Positions 26,884-37,197 of a DNA stretch of 43,820 bases are shown piece by piece (within the stretch, counting starts at the first letter, position 1; the number at the start of each line of letters is the position of its first letter). Source of the DNA: an uncultured Gammaproteobacteria bacterium (lineage in GTDB: Bacteria > Pseudomonadota > Gammaproteobacteria > GCA-001735895). The translations under genes were made by a program, and so were the position numbers. The notes under the pieces were generated by a model, which did no database searches, was not told the origin of the DNA, and saw only the letters and a program-made list of their open reading frames with translations. Location of the stretch: positions 1 through 43,820 of the forward strand of contig CALCSG010000074.1 in assembly GCA_937894085.1 (NCBI GenBank), in the 5' to 3' direction.

Positions 26884-29259
26884 TTAAACGTCAACATCCA
26901 GCCATCTCCAGTTGAGAATTTCAGGCATGTCTTCGCCGTGTTTATCGATGTAGGCCTTGTGGTCGAGCAGCTTGTCGCGCAACATCTGTTTTGCATAAGC
27001 GGCTCGCGAACCCAGACTCGGTACCCGATCAATGACGTCACCGGCCAGATGGAAGCGGTCGAGATCATTTAATACAGCCATATCAAACGGCGTCGTCGTG
27101 GTGCCGTTTTCCTTGTAACCACGCACATGCAGGTTCCGATGATTGGTGCGGCGATAGGTCAGACGATGGATCAGCCAGGGATAACCGTGATAGGCAAAAA
27201 TGATAGGCCTGTCTCTGGTAAACAACACATCATAATCCCTGTCAGAAATGCCGTGAGGGTGCTCAGCCGGTGGTTGCAGGGTCATCAGGTCCACCACATT
27301 AATTACGCGGATTTTCAGTTCCGGGAACTGCTTGCGCAAGAGTTTCACGGCCGCCAGCGTTTCCAGCGTCGGCACGTCACCGCAACAGGCCATCACCACA
27401 TCAGGGTCACCACCCTCATCGTTACTGGCCCATTTCCAGATTCCAAGACCAGCGCTGCAGTGTTTAACTGCCGCGTCCATATCCAGCCATTGCAACTCAG
27501 GCTGTTTGCCCGCAACAATCACATTAATATCATTGTGGCTACGCAGGCATTGAGCGGTCACTGCTAGCAAACTATTAGCATCGGGAGGCAAATAGACACG
27601 GATAATCTCCGCTTTTTTATTCACCACCAGATCGATAAACCCCGGATCCTGATGACTAAAGCCATTGTGATCCTGGCGCCAGACATGCGAAGACAATAAA
27701 TAATTCAGCGAGGCAATGGGCCGGCGCCATTCAATATCACGCGATACATCCAGCCACTTGGCGTGCTGATTAAACATCGAATCGACAATATGGATAAATG
27801 CCTCATAGCAGGAAAAAAAGCCGTGGCGCCCGGTTAGCAGGTAACCTTCAAGCCAGCCCTGACACTGGTGCTCACTCAGCATTTCCATCACCCGGCCATC
27901 TGGCGCAATATTTTCATCACCGGGTAATATGTCTGCTGTCGAACAACGGTTGGTGACTTCGAACAGCGCCCCCCCCCAGCGATTCGATGCGGTTTCGTCC
28001 GGACTGAAAATACGAAAGTTGCGTGCTTCGGCATTGAGTTTCATCACGTCGCGGATGAATTCACCCTGGGCGCGCGTTGCTTCTGCTTTTACCTCACCTG
28101 GATTGGGCACCTGTACCGCATAATCGCGAAAGTCCGGCAGGCGCAAATCACGTAGTAACTTGCCACCATTGGTATGTGGGTTGGCACCCATGCGCCGCTC
28201 ACCTGATGGCGCCAGTTCGGACAGTTCTGCGATCAATCTGCCCGTATCATCAAATAATTCTTCGGGCCTGTAAGACTTCATCCACTTTTCAAGAATTTTT
28301 ATATGCTTTGGATCTTTAACAAAATTGGTGACCGGTACCTGATGTGCATGAAAGGTGCCTTCGACCTGTAGGCCGTCGACGAATTCGGGGCCAGTCCAGC
28401 CCTTGGGTGAACGCAGGATAATCATCGGCCAGCGTGGTCGCTCAGTGAATCCATTGGTTTGCGCGTCACTCTGAATAAGTTTGATGCTTGCGATCACAGT
28501 ATCCAGTGCTGCGGCCATCAACTGGTGCATGGTTTCCGGGTCATCACCTTCGACGAAATACGGCGTGTAACCGTAGCCACGAAACAATGCTTCAAGCTCG
28601 TCGTGAGAGATCCGCGCCAGCACGGTGGGGCCGGCAATTTTGTAGCCGTTCAAATGTAGAATCGGCAACACGGCACCATCATGTACAGGATTGAGGAATT
28701 TGTTGGAGTGCCAGCTGGTTGCCATGGGCCCGGTTTCCGCTTCACCATCACCCACCACGCAGGCGACCAGTAAATCGGGATTATCGAAGGCGGCGCCATA
28801 GGCATGGGATAGCGCATAACCCAGTTCGCCACCTTCATTAATTGAGCCAGGGGTTTCCGGTGCGACGTGACTGGGAATGCCGCCCGGAAATGAAAACTGG
28901 GTAAACAGTTTTTTCATTCCTGCCTCGTCCTGGGAAATATTGGGATACACCTCGCTGTAAGTCCCTTCCAGATAAGTATTCGCAACCAGTCCCGGTCCGC
29001 CATGGCCAGGGCCTGTGACATTCACAATACTCAGGTCATATTGCTGGATGATGCGATTAAGATGCACATAAATAAAATTGAGACCAGGGGTAGTACCCCA
29101 GTGCCCCAGCAGACGTGGCTTGATATGCTCAAGGGTGAGCGGTTTTTTCAGCAGCGGATTGTCATATAAATAGATCTGGCCGACCGATAGATAGTTGGCG
29201 GCGCGCCAGTAGGCGTCCATCTTGCGGAGCTGTTGCTGAGTAAGCGTGCTGGTATTCAT
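26884..29259 (-). CDS. xfp: Phosphoketolase (xylulose-5-P/fructose-6-P)
   Basis: 791 residues, full length. TPP and phosphate motifs: GPGHGGPG (83-90), the SFPGGIPSH region (123-131) and GDGEAETGP (170-178), then NGYKIAGPT. The enzyme splits xylulose 5-phosphate (and often fructose 6-phosphate) with phosphate into acetyl phosphate and an aldose phosphate, a carbon-saving route. No acetate kinase or phosphotransacetylase gene lies in the window. It sits between DUF302 and hdeD on the same strand; GGGAAAAT precedes the ATG. Confidence 0.95.
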   Translation of the reverse strand: MNTSTLTQQQLRKMDAYWRAANYLSVGQIYLYDNPLLKKPLTLEHIKPRLLGHWGTTPGLNFIYVHLNRIIQQYDLSIVNVTGPGHGGPGLVANTYLEGTYSEVYPNISQDEAGMKKLFTQFSFPGGIPSHVAPETPGSINEGGELGYALSHAYGAAFDNPDLLVACVVGDGEAETGPMATSWHSNKFLNPVHDGAVLPILHLNGYKIAGPTVLARISHDELEALFRGYGYTPYFVEGDDPETMHQLMAAALDTVIASIKLIQSDAQTNGFTERPRWPMIILRSPKGWTGPEFVDGLQVEGTFHAHQVPVTNFVKDPKHIKILEKWMKSYRPEELFDDTGRLIAELSELAPSGERRMGANPHTNGGKLLRDLRLPDFRDYAVQVPNPGEVKAEATRAQGEFIRDVMKLNAEARNFRIFSPDETASNRWGGALFEVTNRCSTADILPGDENIAPDGRVMEMLSEHQCQGWLEGYLLTGRHGFFSCYEAFIHIVDSMFNQHAKWLDVSRDIEWRRPIASLNYLLSSHVWRQDHNGFSHQDPGFIDLVVNKKAEIIRVYLPPDANSLLAVTAQCLRSHNDINVIVAGKQPELQWLDMDAAVKHCSAGLGIWKWASNDEGGDPDVVMACCGDVPTLETLAAVKLLRKQFPELKIRVINVVDLMTLQPPAEHPHGISDRDYDVLFTRDRPIIFAYHGYPWLIHRLTYRRTNHRNLHVRGYKENGTTTTPFDMAVLNDLDRFHLAGDVIDRVPSLGSRAAYAKQMLRDKLLDHKAYIDKHGEDMPEILNWRWLDVDV

Positions 29260-29366
29260 GATTTAATTTTCCCGGTTTGAGTGCAGCTGGTCCTGCAGAG
29301 CTTCATGTACAGCGGCCGAATTCGACTCGCCGATGTCAATGTCCCACGGAATGTTCACTTCAAAGC

Positions 29367-29801
29367 CTACGCCACATCCGTTAATGCGGTTGCACCTGGC
29401 AGTTGCTCGTTCTCCACCTTGAGGGTCGCAACGACTTTCTGCAACAGTACCAGCACTTCCTCGCCAAGGGCATGCACTTCCGGTTTATCGACCAATTGCA
29501 ACACAGCTGAAGGATCCATGAACGCGATCGTTACGCTTCCATTGGCTTCTTCGCGCACAACCACGTTGCACGGCAGAAGCAACCCGATGTCGGGATCGGC
29601 CTCGATAGCACGATGGGCGAGTGGCGGATTGCAGGCGCCGAGTATGCGATACGGCAAATGCTCGATGTTGAGTTTTGCTTTCAATGTCGCCTTGATATCA
29701 ATATCGGTAAGTACACCGAAGCCTTCTTTTTTCAAAGCCTCGATGACTTTGGTGACGGCGGTATCGAACGGTAGTTCTAGCTGAATGCTGAATCCGTACA
29801 T
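29367..29801 (-). CDS. DUF302 protein
   Basis: 144 residues. The DUF302 core is clear: [54 protein letters not shown] and [14 protein letters not shown]. The conserved C-N-P and P-C motifs suggest metal or thiol chemistry; the function is unknown. It is the first gene of the minus-strand run that continues with phosphoketolase 107 bases downstream. Operator 3 lies 196 bases upstream. Confidence 0.85.
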   Translation of the reverse strand: MYGFSIQLELPFDTAVTKVIEALKKEGFGVLTDIDIKATLKAKLNIEHLPYRILGACNPPLAHRAIEADPDIGLLLPCNVVVREEANGSVTIAFMDPSAVLQLVDKPEVHALGEEVLVLLQKVVATLKVENEQLPGATALTDVA

Positions 29802-29997
29802 GAATCTACTCCTGGTTAGGTGGTGAAAGAATTAATACTGTTGGTACATCAGCAATTTCTCGTCCTGCAGCTTGCGCATCCGCTCCTTTCAGAGCCGTAT
29901 AGATGCATGGTTCCGTTATTGGCTACCATGCTCACCGGCCGAGTCAGCATGACTAATTGCGTGAATATCCTTTATACATACCTTTCTTTTCAGCGTC

Positions 29998-30013
29998 TGT
30001 TCGCTATCGAACA
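29998..30013. promoter_or_regulatory. Candidate operator 3 (TGTTCG-CTAT-CGAACA)
   Basis: Perfect arms of the shared palindrome, followed by TAGCG as in operator 2. It lies in the 333-base gap between the end of the GGDEF-EAL gene and the start of DUF302, so it could control the DUF302-phosphoketolase run. I see no gene in this gap. Confidence 0.6.
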
Positions 30014-30134
30014 TAGCGCGTGTCAAGCACTGGATTGCAAATGCTCCCGACAATGCTACAGCAGAGCTAAGCGCGGTTTGCAAACCCTCGGATCATGCTA
30101 TAGATCGATGAAGTCTTAACTATTAATTCGGTAC

Positions 30135-32728
30135 TCATATCGATAATGGTGGGCTGCGCTTAAGGCTACTATCTGTCTCTGCATCCCCTGCGTTCTGACT
30201 GATCAGGCAGTTTCCATCCGCAAGCAGAAAACTGAAGTCCAGAGCCGGTAGCGAATGACTAAAATGAAAGCCCTGCCCTTCGTCGCATTGCTGATCGCGT
30301 AGAAACTCGAACTGCGCCTGCGTTTCCACGCCCTCGGCGATGACCCGTTGTTTGAGGTTTTTGCCCATGCCGATTACCGCACTAACGATGGTGGCATCAT
30401 CTGTATCGGTAACGATGTCACGCACGAATGACTGGTCGATCTTCAGCGTGTCGATGGGGAATCGCTTCAGATAACTCAGGCTCGAATAGCCGGTACCGAA
30501 ATCATCTATGGCTAGACGCACGCCCATGGCCTTCAGTGCGTCCAGCACCAGAGCCGAGGAATCGGCGTCGTGCATGAGAATACTTTCGGTCAGCTCCAGT
30601 TGAAGAAACTCCGGCGCCAGACCGGTCTCCTTCAGGATACTGGCAACACCCTCGACAAAGCCTATGTGCCTGAACTCCACCGCAGAAATGTTGACCGCCA
30701 CGGGCACCGCGGGTAGACCAGAGTCTAGCCAGGCCCTGACCTGTCTGCAGGCTTCGCGCAGCACCCAATGCCCGATGGGCACGATGAGTCCGCAGGCTTC
30801 GGCAATCGACACAAACTGCCCAGGATAGATCATTCCGATATCTGGATCCTGCCAACGGATGAGGGCTTCGGCCCCGGTCAACGCACCCGAGGCTAGATTA
30901 ACCTTCGGTTGATAATGCAGCAGGAACTCTTCCTGCTTCAGCGCTCGTCGCAGGCTGCTTTCAACAGTCAAACGATGCACCGCGTTGATATTCATATGAT
31001 CCCTGAAGAACTGGAAGTTATTGCGTCCGTTTGTCTTGGCGTGAAACATCGCAGTATCCGCGTTCTGCATAATGGTTTCCACGTCATTGCCATCATCCGG
31101 ATAGACGCTGATGCCGATGCTCACGGTGACATGAAGCTCCTGACCGCCAATGCGATGAGGTTTAACAAGCACCCCGAGCAATTTTTCGGCAATCTGCGCC
31201 GCACCCTGCGGATGATCGATCTCGGCCAGCAGGATAACAAACTCGTCACCGCCCTGGCGGCAAACCATATCTGTGTTGCGCACACAGGCTGTCAGCCGGT
31301 TCGCCACCGACTGCAGCAGCTGGTCACCGATTGCATGTCCCAGCGAGTCATTGATGTGCTTGAAATCATCCAGGTCCAGAAACAGCAGCGCGACCTGTTT
31401 GCAGTGCCGTTTAGCTAAGCCGATGGCCTGGATGAAATGTTCCGTCAACAGCGCACGATTGGGCAGGCCTGTGAGTAAATCGTGCTGTGCCTGATGGGTC
31501 ATCTTCTGTGACATAGCGCGCGATTGACTGACATCGTGGAATACGATCACTGCACCTGTGACCTTGCCGCTTCGATTATGGATCGGTGCGGCAGAATCCT
31601 CGATAGCGAACTCCAATCCATCGCGCCGGATCAGCACGCAGTTTCAGCCAGACCCACGGTCCTGTCCTCTTTAAGGGCATGCTGCGCTGGATTCGCGGCA
31701 GTCTGGCGTGTGCTGCCTTCGATGATTTTGAAAATCTCAGCCAGGGGCCGGCCCAGTGCTTCTTCCCGGGACCAGCCAGTCATTACCTCAGCCTCCAGGT
31801 TTAGATAGGTCACATTCCCCGCCAGATCGGTGACAAGCACGGCATCACCGATGGAGTTGAGCGTGACCTGAGCGCGCTCTTTTTCCTCGAACAGGGCCTC
31901 TTCAGCTACTCTCAACCCGGACTCCACTAACCTGCGCTCGGTGATATCCTCAACCGTCTTTACATGGCCGTGCGGTTGCATGCCGTCCTGCATGGCAGCG
32001 CTGTTGACGCGCGTCCACACCACACTGCCATCTTCTTGCTGAAAGCGGAATTCCGTACGCATCGGCACATCGTTGTGCGCCGCAGCGTACCAGTCGGCAA
32101 TTACACGCTTACGATCTTCCGGGTGGATTGCCGTTCTCCAGCTCGTGCCTAGAGCCTGTTCAAAGCTCAGCCCCGAGATTCTTTGATAAGCTGCGTTGGT
32201 ATAGACACATTCACCGTCTGCGTCGGAGACAAAAATGCCCAGCGGGGAAGCGTCACTCATTGCACGAAAACGTGCCTCACTGTTGTTGAGTGCATCCCTG
32301 GCAGCCTTGCTCTCGATCAGGTATCTCAGGCTACGCGACAACCAGTATGTATCGATATGGTCATTCAGAAAATAATCCTGAGCACCGCGTTGCATCGCCT
32401 CACGCGCAACAGCTTCATCACTCGCCTCAGTCAGGATCAGAATCAGAGCATTCGGCGCAGCCTCGAACACCTGATCGAACACCGCGAGGCCCTGAGCGTC
32501 AGCAAGCGTGAGGTCCAGCAACACCACATCGATATCTGACCTGCCCAGGCGTTCGAGTGCGTCTTGAAGCCTCGTCACCCAATCGACACGGAACGCACCC
32601 GCAAGTCCCGACTGGATCAGTCTGGCCTCAGTTTGACTGTGCAGGACCAGAAGCACGCCGGACCGGGTATAGTTTATGGACAGCGGGCGTTTGCTCGAAT
32701 CGTCTGTTTTATCAGCAAGCTTTTTCAC
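30135..32728 (-). pseudogene. REC-PAS-PAS-GGDEF-EAL protein with one frameshift
   Basis: GTG 32726-32728 (VKKLADKTDD) starts one base after csbD. Order: REC-like receiver (VLLVLHSQTEARLIQ; DVVLLDLTLADAQG), two PAS domains (FRAMSDASPLGIFVSDADGE; LNSIGDAVLVTDLAGN), GGDEF (RQGGDEFVIL) and EAL (GAEALIRW; DDFGTGYSSLSYLKRF). The frame ends at TGA 31631-31633 after GLAETAC and resumes as VLIRRDGLEFAIED. One extra A in the AAA run at 31642-31644 would give GLAENCVLIRRDG, as in relatives. Intact, it would make and degrade cyclic di-GMP. The break may be a sequence error. Confidence 0.8.
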
Positions 32729-32729
32729 G

Positions 32730-32933
32730 CTAGTCTTCGTTGCGTTCTTTGAAATGCTTGATCTGCTGCTCAGTCGCGTCCCTGGTGATGCCATAGCCAT
32801 GCTGGATGTTACCCGACACTTCGACGAGCTTGCCGTCAATCATTTCAAGTTGACGACCAATGAGCTTACCCCACTGATTCTTCACCTCACCGGTGAACTG
32901 CTTCCAGCTGCCTTGTATATTATCTCTATTCAT
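32730..32933 (-). CDS. csbD: CsbD-family stress protein
   Basis: 67 residues, typical of CsbD: MNRDNIQGSWKQFTGEVKNQ, then WGKLIGRQLEMIDGK. Its members are small, hydrophilic and strongly induced by general stress; the mechanism is unknown. It precedes the REC-PAS-GGDEF-EAL gene by one base and follows the outer-membrane barrel gene by 41 bases, all on the same strand, so the three probably form one operon. Confidence 0.88.
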   Translation of the reverse strand: MNRDNIQGSWKQFTGEVKNQWGKLIGRQLEMIDGKLVEVSGNIQHGYGITRDATEQQIKHFKERNED

Positions 32934-32974
32934 TTAATCCTCTTCTCTGTGGCGAATGGCTGATTCGTGTTTAG

Positions 32975-33490
32975 TTAAAAACTGAAGTCGAGTCCGGCCG
33001 TATAGGTATTTATTTTTGTGTCCAGAACATCATAACGCTCGAGTTCAAGCCGCAGGGCAAGGTTGTCACTAAAACCATATTTGAAGCCAACACCCAGTAG
33101 TGGATCATTACCATTACTGGATTGAGCTGCGTTGTAGAAGGCAGCATCCGAATCCCACCAGAACTGCCCACCTTTTATAAAGATACCCATCGGTAAGGAT
33201 AGAATTGCGACCAGTCCGCGACCGTCGGCTTCGAAGCGGTCGTTACCATTGTTAACACGATTAAAATCGGTCCACACGCCTTCAATGCCGAAGAAACTGG
33301 TAAAGTGATAACCGACAAGCGTCTTTATTACGCGATCATTATCATCAAGATTACCGTCATTGATGTTATAGGATCCAACTGCAGCGCCAACATAAAAACC
33401 TGGGGATTGTGCCTGTGCAGACATCACCAGGCAAGTTAGTAATAACCCTGTTGTTATACTCAATATGTGTCTGAATTTGTTAGTGTTCAT
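32975..33490 (-). CDS. Small outer-membrane beta-barrel protein
   Basis: 171 residues. The signal peptide ends at AQA (about residue 27). The mature part has alternating strands (FYVGAAVGSYNIN; TLVGYHFTSFFGIEGVWTDF; GVGFKYGFSDNLALRLELERY) and ends in FSF, the C-terminal phenylalanine that barrel assembly needs. It is an OmpA/OmpW-like eight-strand barrel without a peptidoglycan domain. Operator 4 is 66 bases upstream. Confidence 0.85.
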   Translation of the reverse strand: MNTNKFRHILSITTGLLLTCLVMSAQAQSPGFYVGAAVGSYNINDGNLDDNDRVIKTLVGYHFTSFFGIEGVWTDFNRVNNGNDRFEADGRGLVAILSLPMGIFIKGGQFWWDSDAAFYNAAQSSNGNDPLLGVGFKYGFSDNLALRLELERYDVLDTKINTYTAGLDFSF

Positions 33491-33556
33491 ACCTTCTGTA
33501 TCCTTTTCTGTATTAAATTATGGCCGTCAATAATAGAACCGGAGTTGCTTCTGTTC

Positions 33557-33572
33557 TGTTCGGTATCGCACA
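33557..33572. promoter_or_regulatory. Candidate operator 4 (TGTTCG-GTAT-CGCACA)
   Basis: Shared palindrome, 66 bases upstream of the outer-membrane barrel start. It is one of two sites in the 375-base divergent region 33491-33865, which holds no other feature I can support. Confidence 0.65.
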
Positions 33573-33692
33573 CAGGTTGATGATTTATCTATTATGGATT
33601 GAATGCAATGCATCATTTTTGAATGCCACTGTTCGATGCTTTCAGGCCAGATAATATCATGCAGGACGAGGATGGATCGCGCATACCTGTAA

Positions 33693-33708
33693 TGTACGCT
33701 AGCGAACA
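33693..33708. promoter_or_regulatory. Candidate operator 5 (TGTACG-CTAG-CGAACA)
   Basis: Shared palindrome in the same divergent region as operator 4, 157 bases upstream of the lmo0937-type gene at 33866. With operator 4 it could serve both directions. Confidence 0.6.
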
Positions 33709-33865
33709 GACTGCGATGTGGATAGTAGTTACCTTAGCCTTAACAGTCAGACAGCTTTATGGGTGTATTTACTTTTCTTAGCGCATTAGCAGATGTGCTA
33801 CCTGTTGTGATTGCCGGTGACTATGTATCTGCGCTGTCTTTGTATAAATCTAAGAGGAAACAATA

Positions 33866-34015
33866 ATGCTTCAAACAATCGCGATCATACTGGTGGTGCT
33901 ATGGGCACTGGGTCTGGTTTCATCCTATACCATGGGCGGATTCATTCATCTGTTGCTGGTTCTCGCCATAGTAGTGATTTTGATTCGTTTTATTCAAGGA
34001 CGAAAAGTTGTGTAA
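33866..34015 (+). CDS. lmo0937-family small membrane protein
   Basis: 49 residues from ATG 33866, with AGAGGAAA upstream. The sequence starts MLQTIAIILVVLWALGLVSS and continues YTMGGFIHLLLVLAIVVILI, then RFIQGRKVV. This two-helix pattern with the Y-T-M-G-G-F-I-H turn is the lmo0937/DUF5670 family, common next to stress genes. It is 39 bases upstream of the AI-2E gene in the same direction, probably co-transcribed. The role is unknown. Confidence 0.88.
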   Translation: MLQTIAIILVVLWALGLVSSYTMGGFIHLLLVLAIVVILIRFIQGRKVV

Positions 34016-34054
34016 AGGGTCAGGCATACAGGTTATACCGGTCAACAGGACAGC

Positions 34055-35239
34055 ATGAATCGTATAAACACTCCTGCGATACCTGATGAGAAGCCAGACC
34101 TTCAACCGGACGTCGAAAATCTGGCGAAACAACCCTCTATTATCGATAAAGATGACAACTGTATGCCGACCACCACAGGTGGCCTGGCACTTGGCATACT
34201 GGCGGCCGCTGCCGTTTTATTCACCCTTGAAACAGCACAGGGCTTGCTCATATCTTTAATCCTGGGGGTTATTTTTGCCTATACGCTGAATCCCGTGGTG
34301 GTGTGGCTGGAGTGGATTAAAATACCGCGTGTACTGGGCGCTGGTATTGTGGTGATGGCTGTATTATGTGTCATGGTACTGGGAACTTTCGCATTGCGGG
34401 GCCAGGTTCAGCATATCCTCACCCAGTTACCCAAAGCGGCGAACAAGCTCTCTGATGGCCTGGCCAACATGCAAAAAGTCCAGCGCAATAATATGAAAAA
34501 TGTACAGGATGCGGCGACAGCCATGGAAAAAGTCACCAATCCTGCCAGTAGCGGACCGATTGCCACGCATGTCGTGGTTGACGAGCCAACATTCGAGATC
34601 AATAACTTTCTTTGGGTTGGTTCCAAAGGTGCTCTGGAGATTATCGGCCAGGTTTCTATGGTGCTATTTCTGGTGTTCTTTCTGCTGCTGTCGGCTGACA
34701 CCTTCAAGCGTAAGTTGGTGCGAATTACAGGCCCGCCATTGTCACGCAAGAAAATCACTGTACTCATTCTTGATGACATCAACAGTTCCATCCAGCGTTT
34801 TATGCTGATGTTATTATTCACTAACCTGCTGGTTGCACTACTTGCCTGGTTATTGTTTCACTGGATCGGCCTGGAAAATGCTGGCGCCTGGGCTGTTGCC
34901 GCAGGCCTGTTGCACATCATTCCGTATTTAGGCCCGGGTGTCGTCGCAGTCGCAGTCGGCATGGCCGGATATATGCAATCCGAATCCTTAACCCTGGGAC
35001 TGCTGGCCTCGGGTTCTATGCTGGCAATTTCAACGCTGGTAGGCACCTTTATTACCACCTGGATAACCGGAAAAATCGCCAGAATGAATATGGCGTCAGT
35101 GTTTATCTCGCTTTTGTTCTGGTCATGGTTATGGGGACTCTGGGGCATGTTGCTGAGTATGCCGATTATTGTCATCGTAAAAGTAGTCTCTCAACACGTG
35201 CCGCGTCTCAAAATTTTGTCGGAGCTGCTCAGTGAATAA
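34055..35239 (+). CDS. AI-2E family transporter
   Basis: 394 residues. After a 40-residue hydrophilic N-terminus there are about eight membrane helices with the usual long periplasmic loop (residues of about 120-195). Motifs include GVIFAYTLNPVVVWLE, LLHIIPYLGPGVVAVAVG and the final helix with LWGMLLSMPIIVIVKV. The family includes autoinducer-2 exporters and Na+/H+-type carriers, so the substrate cannot be read from the sequence. Downstream of the lmo0937-type gene. Confidence 0.88.
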   Translation: MNRINTPAIPDEKPDLQPDVENLAKQPSIIDKDDNCMPTTTGGLALGILAAAAVLFTLETAQGLLISLILGVIFAYTLNPVVVWLEWIKIPRVLGAGIVVMAVLCVMVLGTFALRGQVQHILTQLPKAANKLSDGLANMQKVQRNNMKNVQDAATAMEKVTNPASSGPIATHVVVDEPTFEINNFLWVGSKGALEIIGQVSMVLFLVFFLLLSADTFKRKLVRITGPPLSRKKITVLILDDINSSIQRFMLMLLFTNLLVALLAWLLFHWIGLENAGAWAVAAGLLHIIPYLGPGVVAVAVGMAGYMQSESLTLGLLASGSMLAISTLVGTFITTWITGKIARMNMASVFISLLFWSWLWGLWGMLLSMPIIVIVKVVSQHVPRLKILSELLSE

Positions 35240-35466
35240 AGGGTGCTGCGTTGATAGCCCGTTACAGGCAACCCGCGCCGCTACATGCCGGATGGATGGT
35301 CTGCCTTTCCGATATACCGATCAACTGGAGTTAGTCCGACTGGACAGGGCGATTACAGCCTGATAATAAAAAAGTGGCAATACGAAAGCTATCATAGCTA
35401 ATCATGTGGGACAGCAGTGACTCTACCCTCCTCCCGTTGACTTGATGACTAAAAAGATACGGAATT

Positions 35467-36438
35467 TCAGTAACACGTAATATTCAAACATTCGACCTGT
35501 TCACTGCTAACAGGGCGAATCATCAGATCATGTAATGAATCCTGTAAGTTTGCATCAGCAGGCGCGTTCTTCAAGCCGCAGCGAAGTGCTTGCTGCGCCT
35601 GGGTTTCACAACCCGCGTCATGCAGCGCATAAGCCAGATTATTCCAGCTGACAGGCGATGCTGGTTCAATACTTGTAGCAGTTCTAAAGGCGTTAATGGC
35701 CTCTGCCCAGTGCTGATTTTGAAAAGCCATATTGCCCAGTGTTAGCCAGGTCAAAGCAACATCTGGCCATTTCCTGGTTGCCGACAGATACGCGCTAAGC
35801 GCAAGTTCCGGGTGGCCGGTTTCCTCGAAGGCAAAAGCAGTTTTCAGGTAAGGCTGAGGTTTTGCTGTTGTGGGTATTTCGCCTGCAGGCACAATCACCA
35901 ATGCCCAGAAATCAGCGCGTTGCCAGCTGCGCTCAAATACTTCGAAACTGGTAATCAAGCGTCGGCTTGTGCCTGATCGAAGAATGATTTCATGCTTGCT
36001 GGTGTCATACCCAATCACAACCGCATAATGCCATTGCGGATACCATTGAAAACCGAGGTTTTGAAAAATTAGGACAGGATTACCAGCCGCTATTTCAGTG
36101 AACAGACCGAGTAGCTGTGGCGCTATTTTATAGGGCAACATACCATGACGGCGCGCAGTGACCGTCATTTCTATTTGCAGGCTTCCCTTGCGAGCCGGGA
36201 TATAAATCTCGCTGGATAATTCTTCGAGGGGGGTTTTAGCTCCATTAAACTCCAGCACTGTCGCCAGAGCAGCTGGTCCACACTGGTACTCTAATTGCGG
36301 GTAAAACGGCGTGTCAGCCAGTTCAACGGCAAAAGGCATGGAAGGCGGGGGCTCAGCCAGAATCATCCTGCTCTGCGGAGTTGATGCACAACTGCTGAGG
36401 ATCGACAGACACGCGAGCAGGCAAAGTACTTTAAGCAT
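35467..36438 (-). CDS. PA2778-family C39-like cysteine peptidase with TPR repeats
   Basis: 323 residues. Lipobox LSSC (Cys 17). The C39-like peptidase domain follows: catalytic Cys in YQCGPAALATVLEFNG (residues of about 51-66) and His in WHYAVVIGYD. Two or three TPR units follow (ALTWLTLGNMAFQNQHWAEAINAFRTA; SWNNLAYALHDAGCETQAQQAL by position). PA2778 and PA2779 homologues occur together; here the partner lies 92 bases upstream on the same strand. The target is unknown; likely a periplasmic processing enzyme. Confidence 0.87.
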   Translation of the reverse strand: MLKVLCLLACLSILSSCASTPQSRMILAEPPPSMPFAVELADTPFYPQLEYQCGPAALATVLEFNGAKTPLEELSSEIYIPARKGSLQIEMTVTARRHGMLPYKIAPQLLGLFTEIAAGNPVLIFQNLGFQWYPQWHYAVVIGYDTSKHEIILRSGTSRRLITSFEVFERSWQRADFWALVIVPAGEIPTTAKPQPYLKTAFAFEETGHPELALSAYLSATRKWPDVALTWLTLGNMAFQNQHWAEAINAFRTATSIEPASPVSWNNLAYALHDAGCETQAQQALRCGLKNAPADANLQDSLHDLMIRPVSSEQVECLNITCY

Positions 36439-36530
36439 TGCTAATAATTAATGTTGTACATCTTGACGATTAATGGTTTGCGCATGGCCTGTTTATCATT
36501 TACCTGATAACTATTATGAGTACTATGATT

Positions 36531-36866
36531 CTAAAAAATTATAATCACTAGAAGAACAATCAGAAGTAATTCAACTGTACTAACACCCGCGCCAACAGTC
36601 AGTTCACTGAGATGACCGTTGAGTTGCGCTAATTCCTGACCTGTCATTTGATCTACACGCGCCAGAGCAGCGACCGGATCAACGCCCATTCCTGTCAATT
36701 GTTGCTGAACATCTGTTCGTTCCAGCATACTCACTATCTGCGTTCGTTCCATCTGCTTGACAATTTGGGAATTGCTCACCATTGCCGCCTGAGCAGACCC
36801 CATCGCTATGAACAGAATACCCATAATACTCATCCATATACCTGCTTTTTTCAGTACTTTCATCAT
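36531..36866 (-). CDS. PA2779-family protein
   Basis: 111 residues from ATG 36864-36866 (a second ATG follows directly), with AGGTG just upstream; the frame stays open further 5' but is not protein-like there. Signal peptide or helix (AGIWMSIMGILFIAMGSAQA), then a helical domain (MERTQIVSMLERTDVQQQLTGMGVDP) and a C-terminal hydrophobic segment (STVELLLIVLLVIIIF). Partner of the PA2778-type peptidase and perhaps its substrate; that is inference. Confidence 0.82.
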   Translation of the reverse strand: MMKVLKKAGIWMSIMGILFIAMGSAQAAMVSNSQIVKQMERTQIVSMLERTDVQQQLTGMGVDPVAALARVDQMTGQELAQLNGHLSELTVGAGVSTVELLLIVLLVIIIF

Positions 36867-36921
36867 TACACCTGTATTCGTAGTTAGTTTACATAGAATA
36901 GGAAATAACAGTTCCTCAGTC

Positions 36922-36937
36922 GGTACGCTAACGCACA
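36922..36937. promoter_or_regulatory. Candidate operator 6, one mismatch (GGTACG-CTAA-CGCACA)
   Basis: Matches the shared palindrome except for its first base, and has the TAG flank of operators 2 and 3. It lies 55 bases upstream of the PA2779-type start, the same spacing as operator 1. Confidence 0.5.
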
Positions 36938-37197
36938 TAGTTCGACTTATATATCGACATGTTCAATACCGGGTTCTGTCGCTAAGCTGTTCCTTACTTT
37001 TGCCAGAGACTAAAGGTTTACTCCTAAAACAAGTAGCACTCGTGTGCAAAACCATTAACCCCATTATCGCTAGCGGCCCATCACGGCTTAATAACTGAGC
37101 AGGCGATTAGACCTCATGCAAAAATTCAAATCCTTAAATGAATGACATTGTTGGGTATTCGCCATAAAGTCTATGCAGTTTAGTGATTGAGCTCAGC

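Noticed and set aside
29281-29366. 29-codon minus-strand frame (GTG start) between DUF302 and phosphoketolase
   Set aside because: It is acidic and could be real, but it has no ribosome binding site or known relatives that I can name.
29281-29784. Plus-strand open frame opposite DUF302
   Set aside because: Ser/Thr-rich shadow of a clear DUF302 gene on the other strand.
29820-30119. 99-codon plus-strand frame in the gap before DUF302
   Set aside because: No recognisable domain, Cys-rich random look, and it covers candidate operator 3.
33811-34086. 91-codon plus-strand frame near the AI-2E gene
   Set aside because: It overlaps the well-supported 49-residue lmo0937-type gene in another frame and has no protein-like features.
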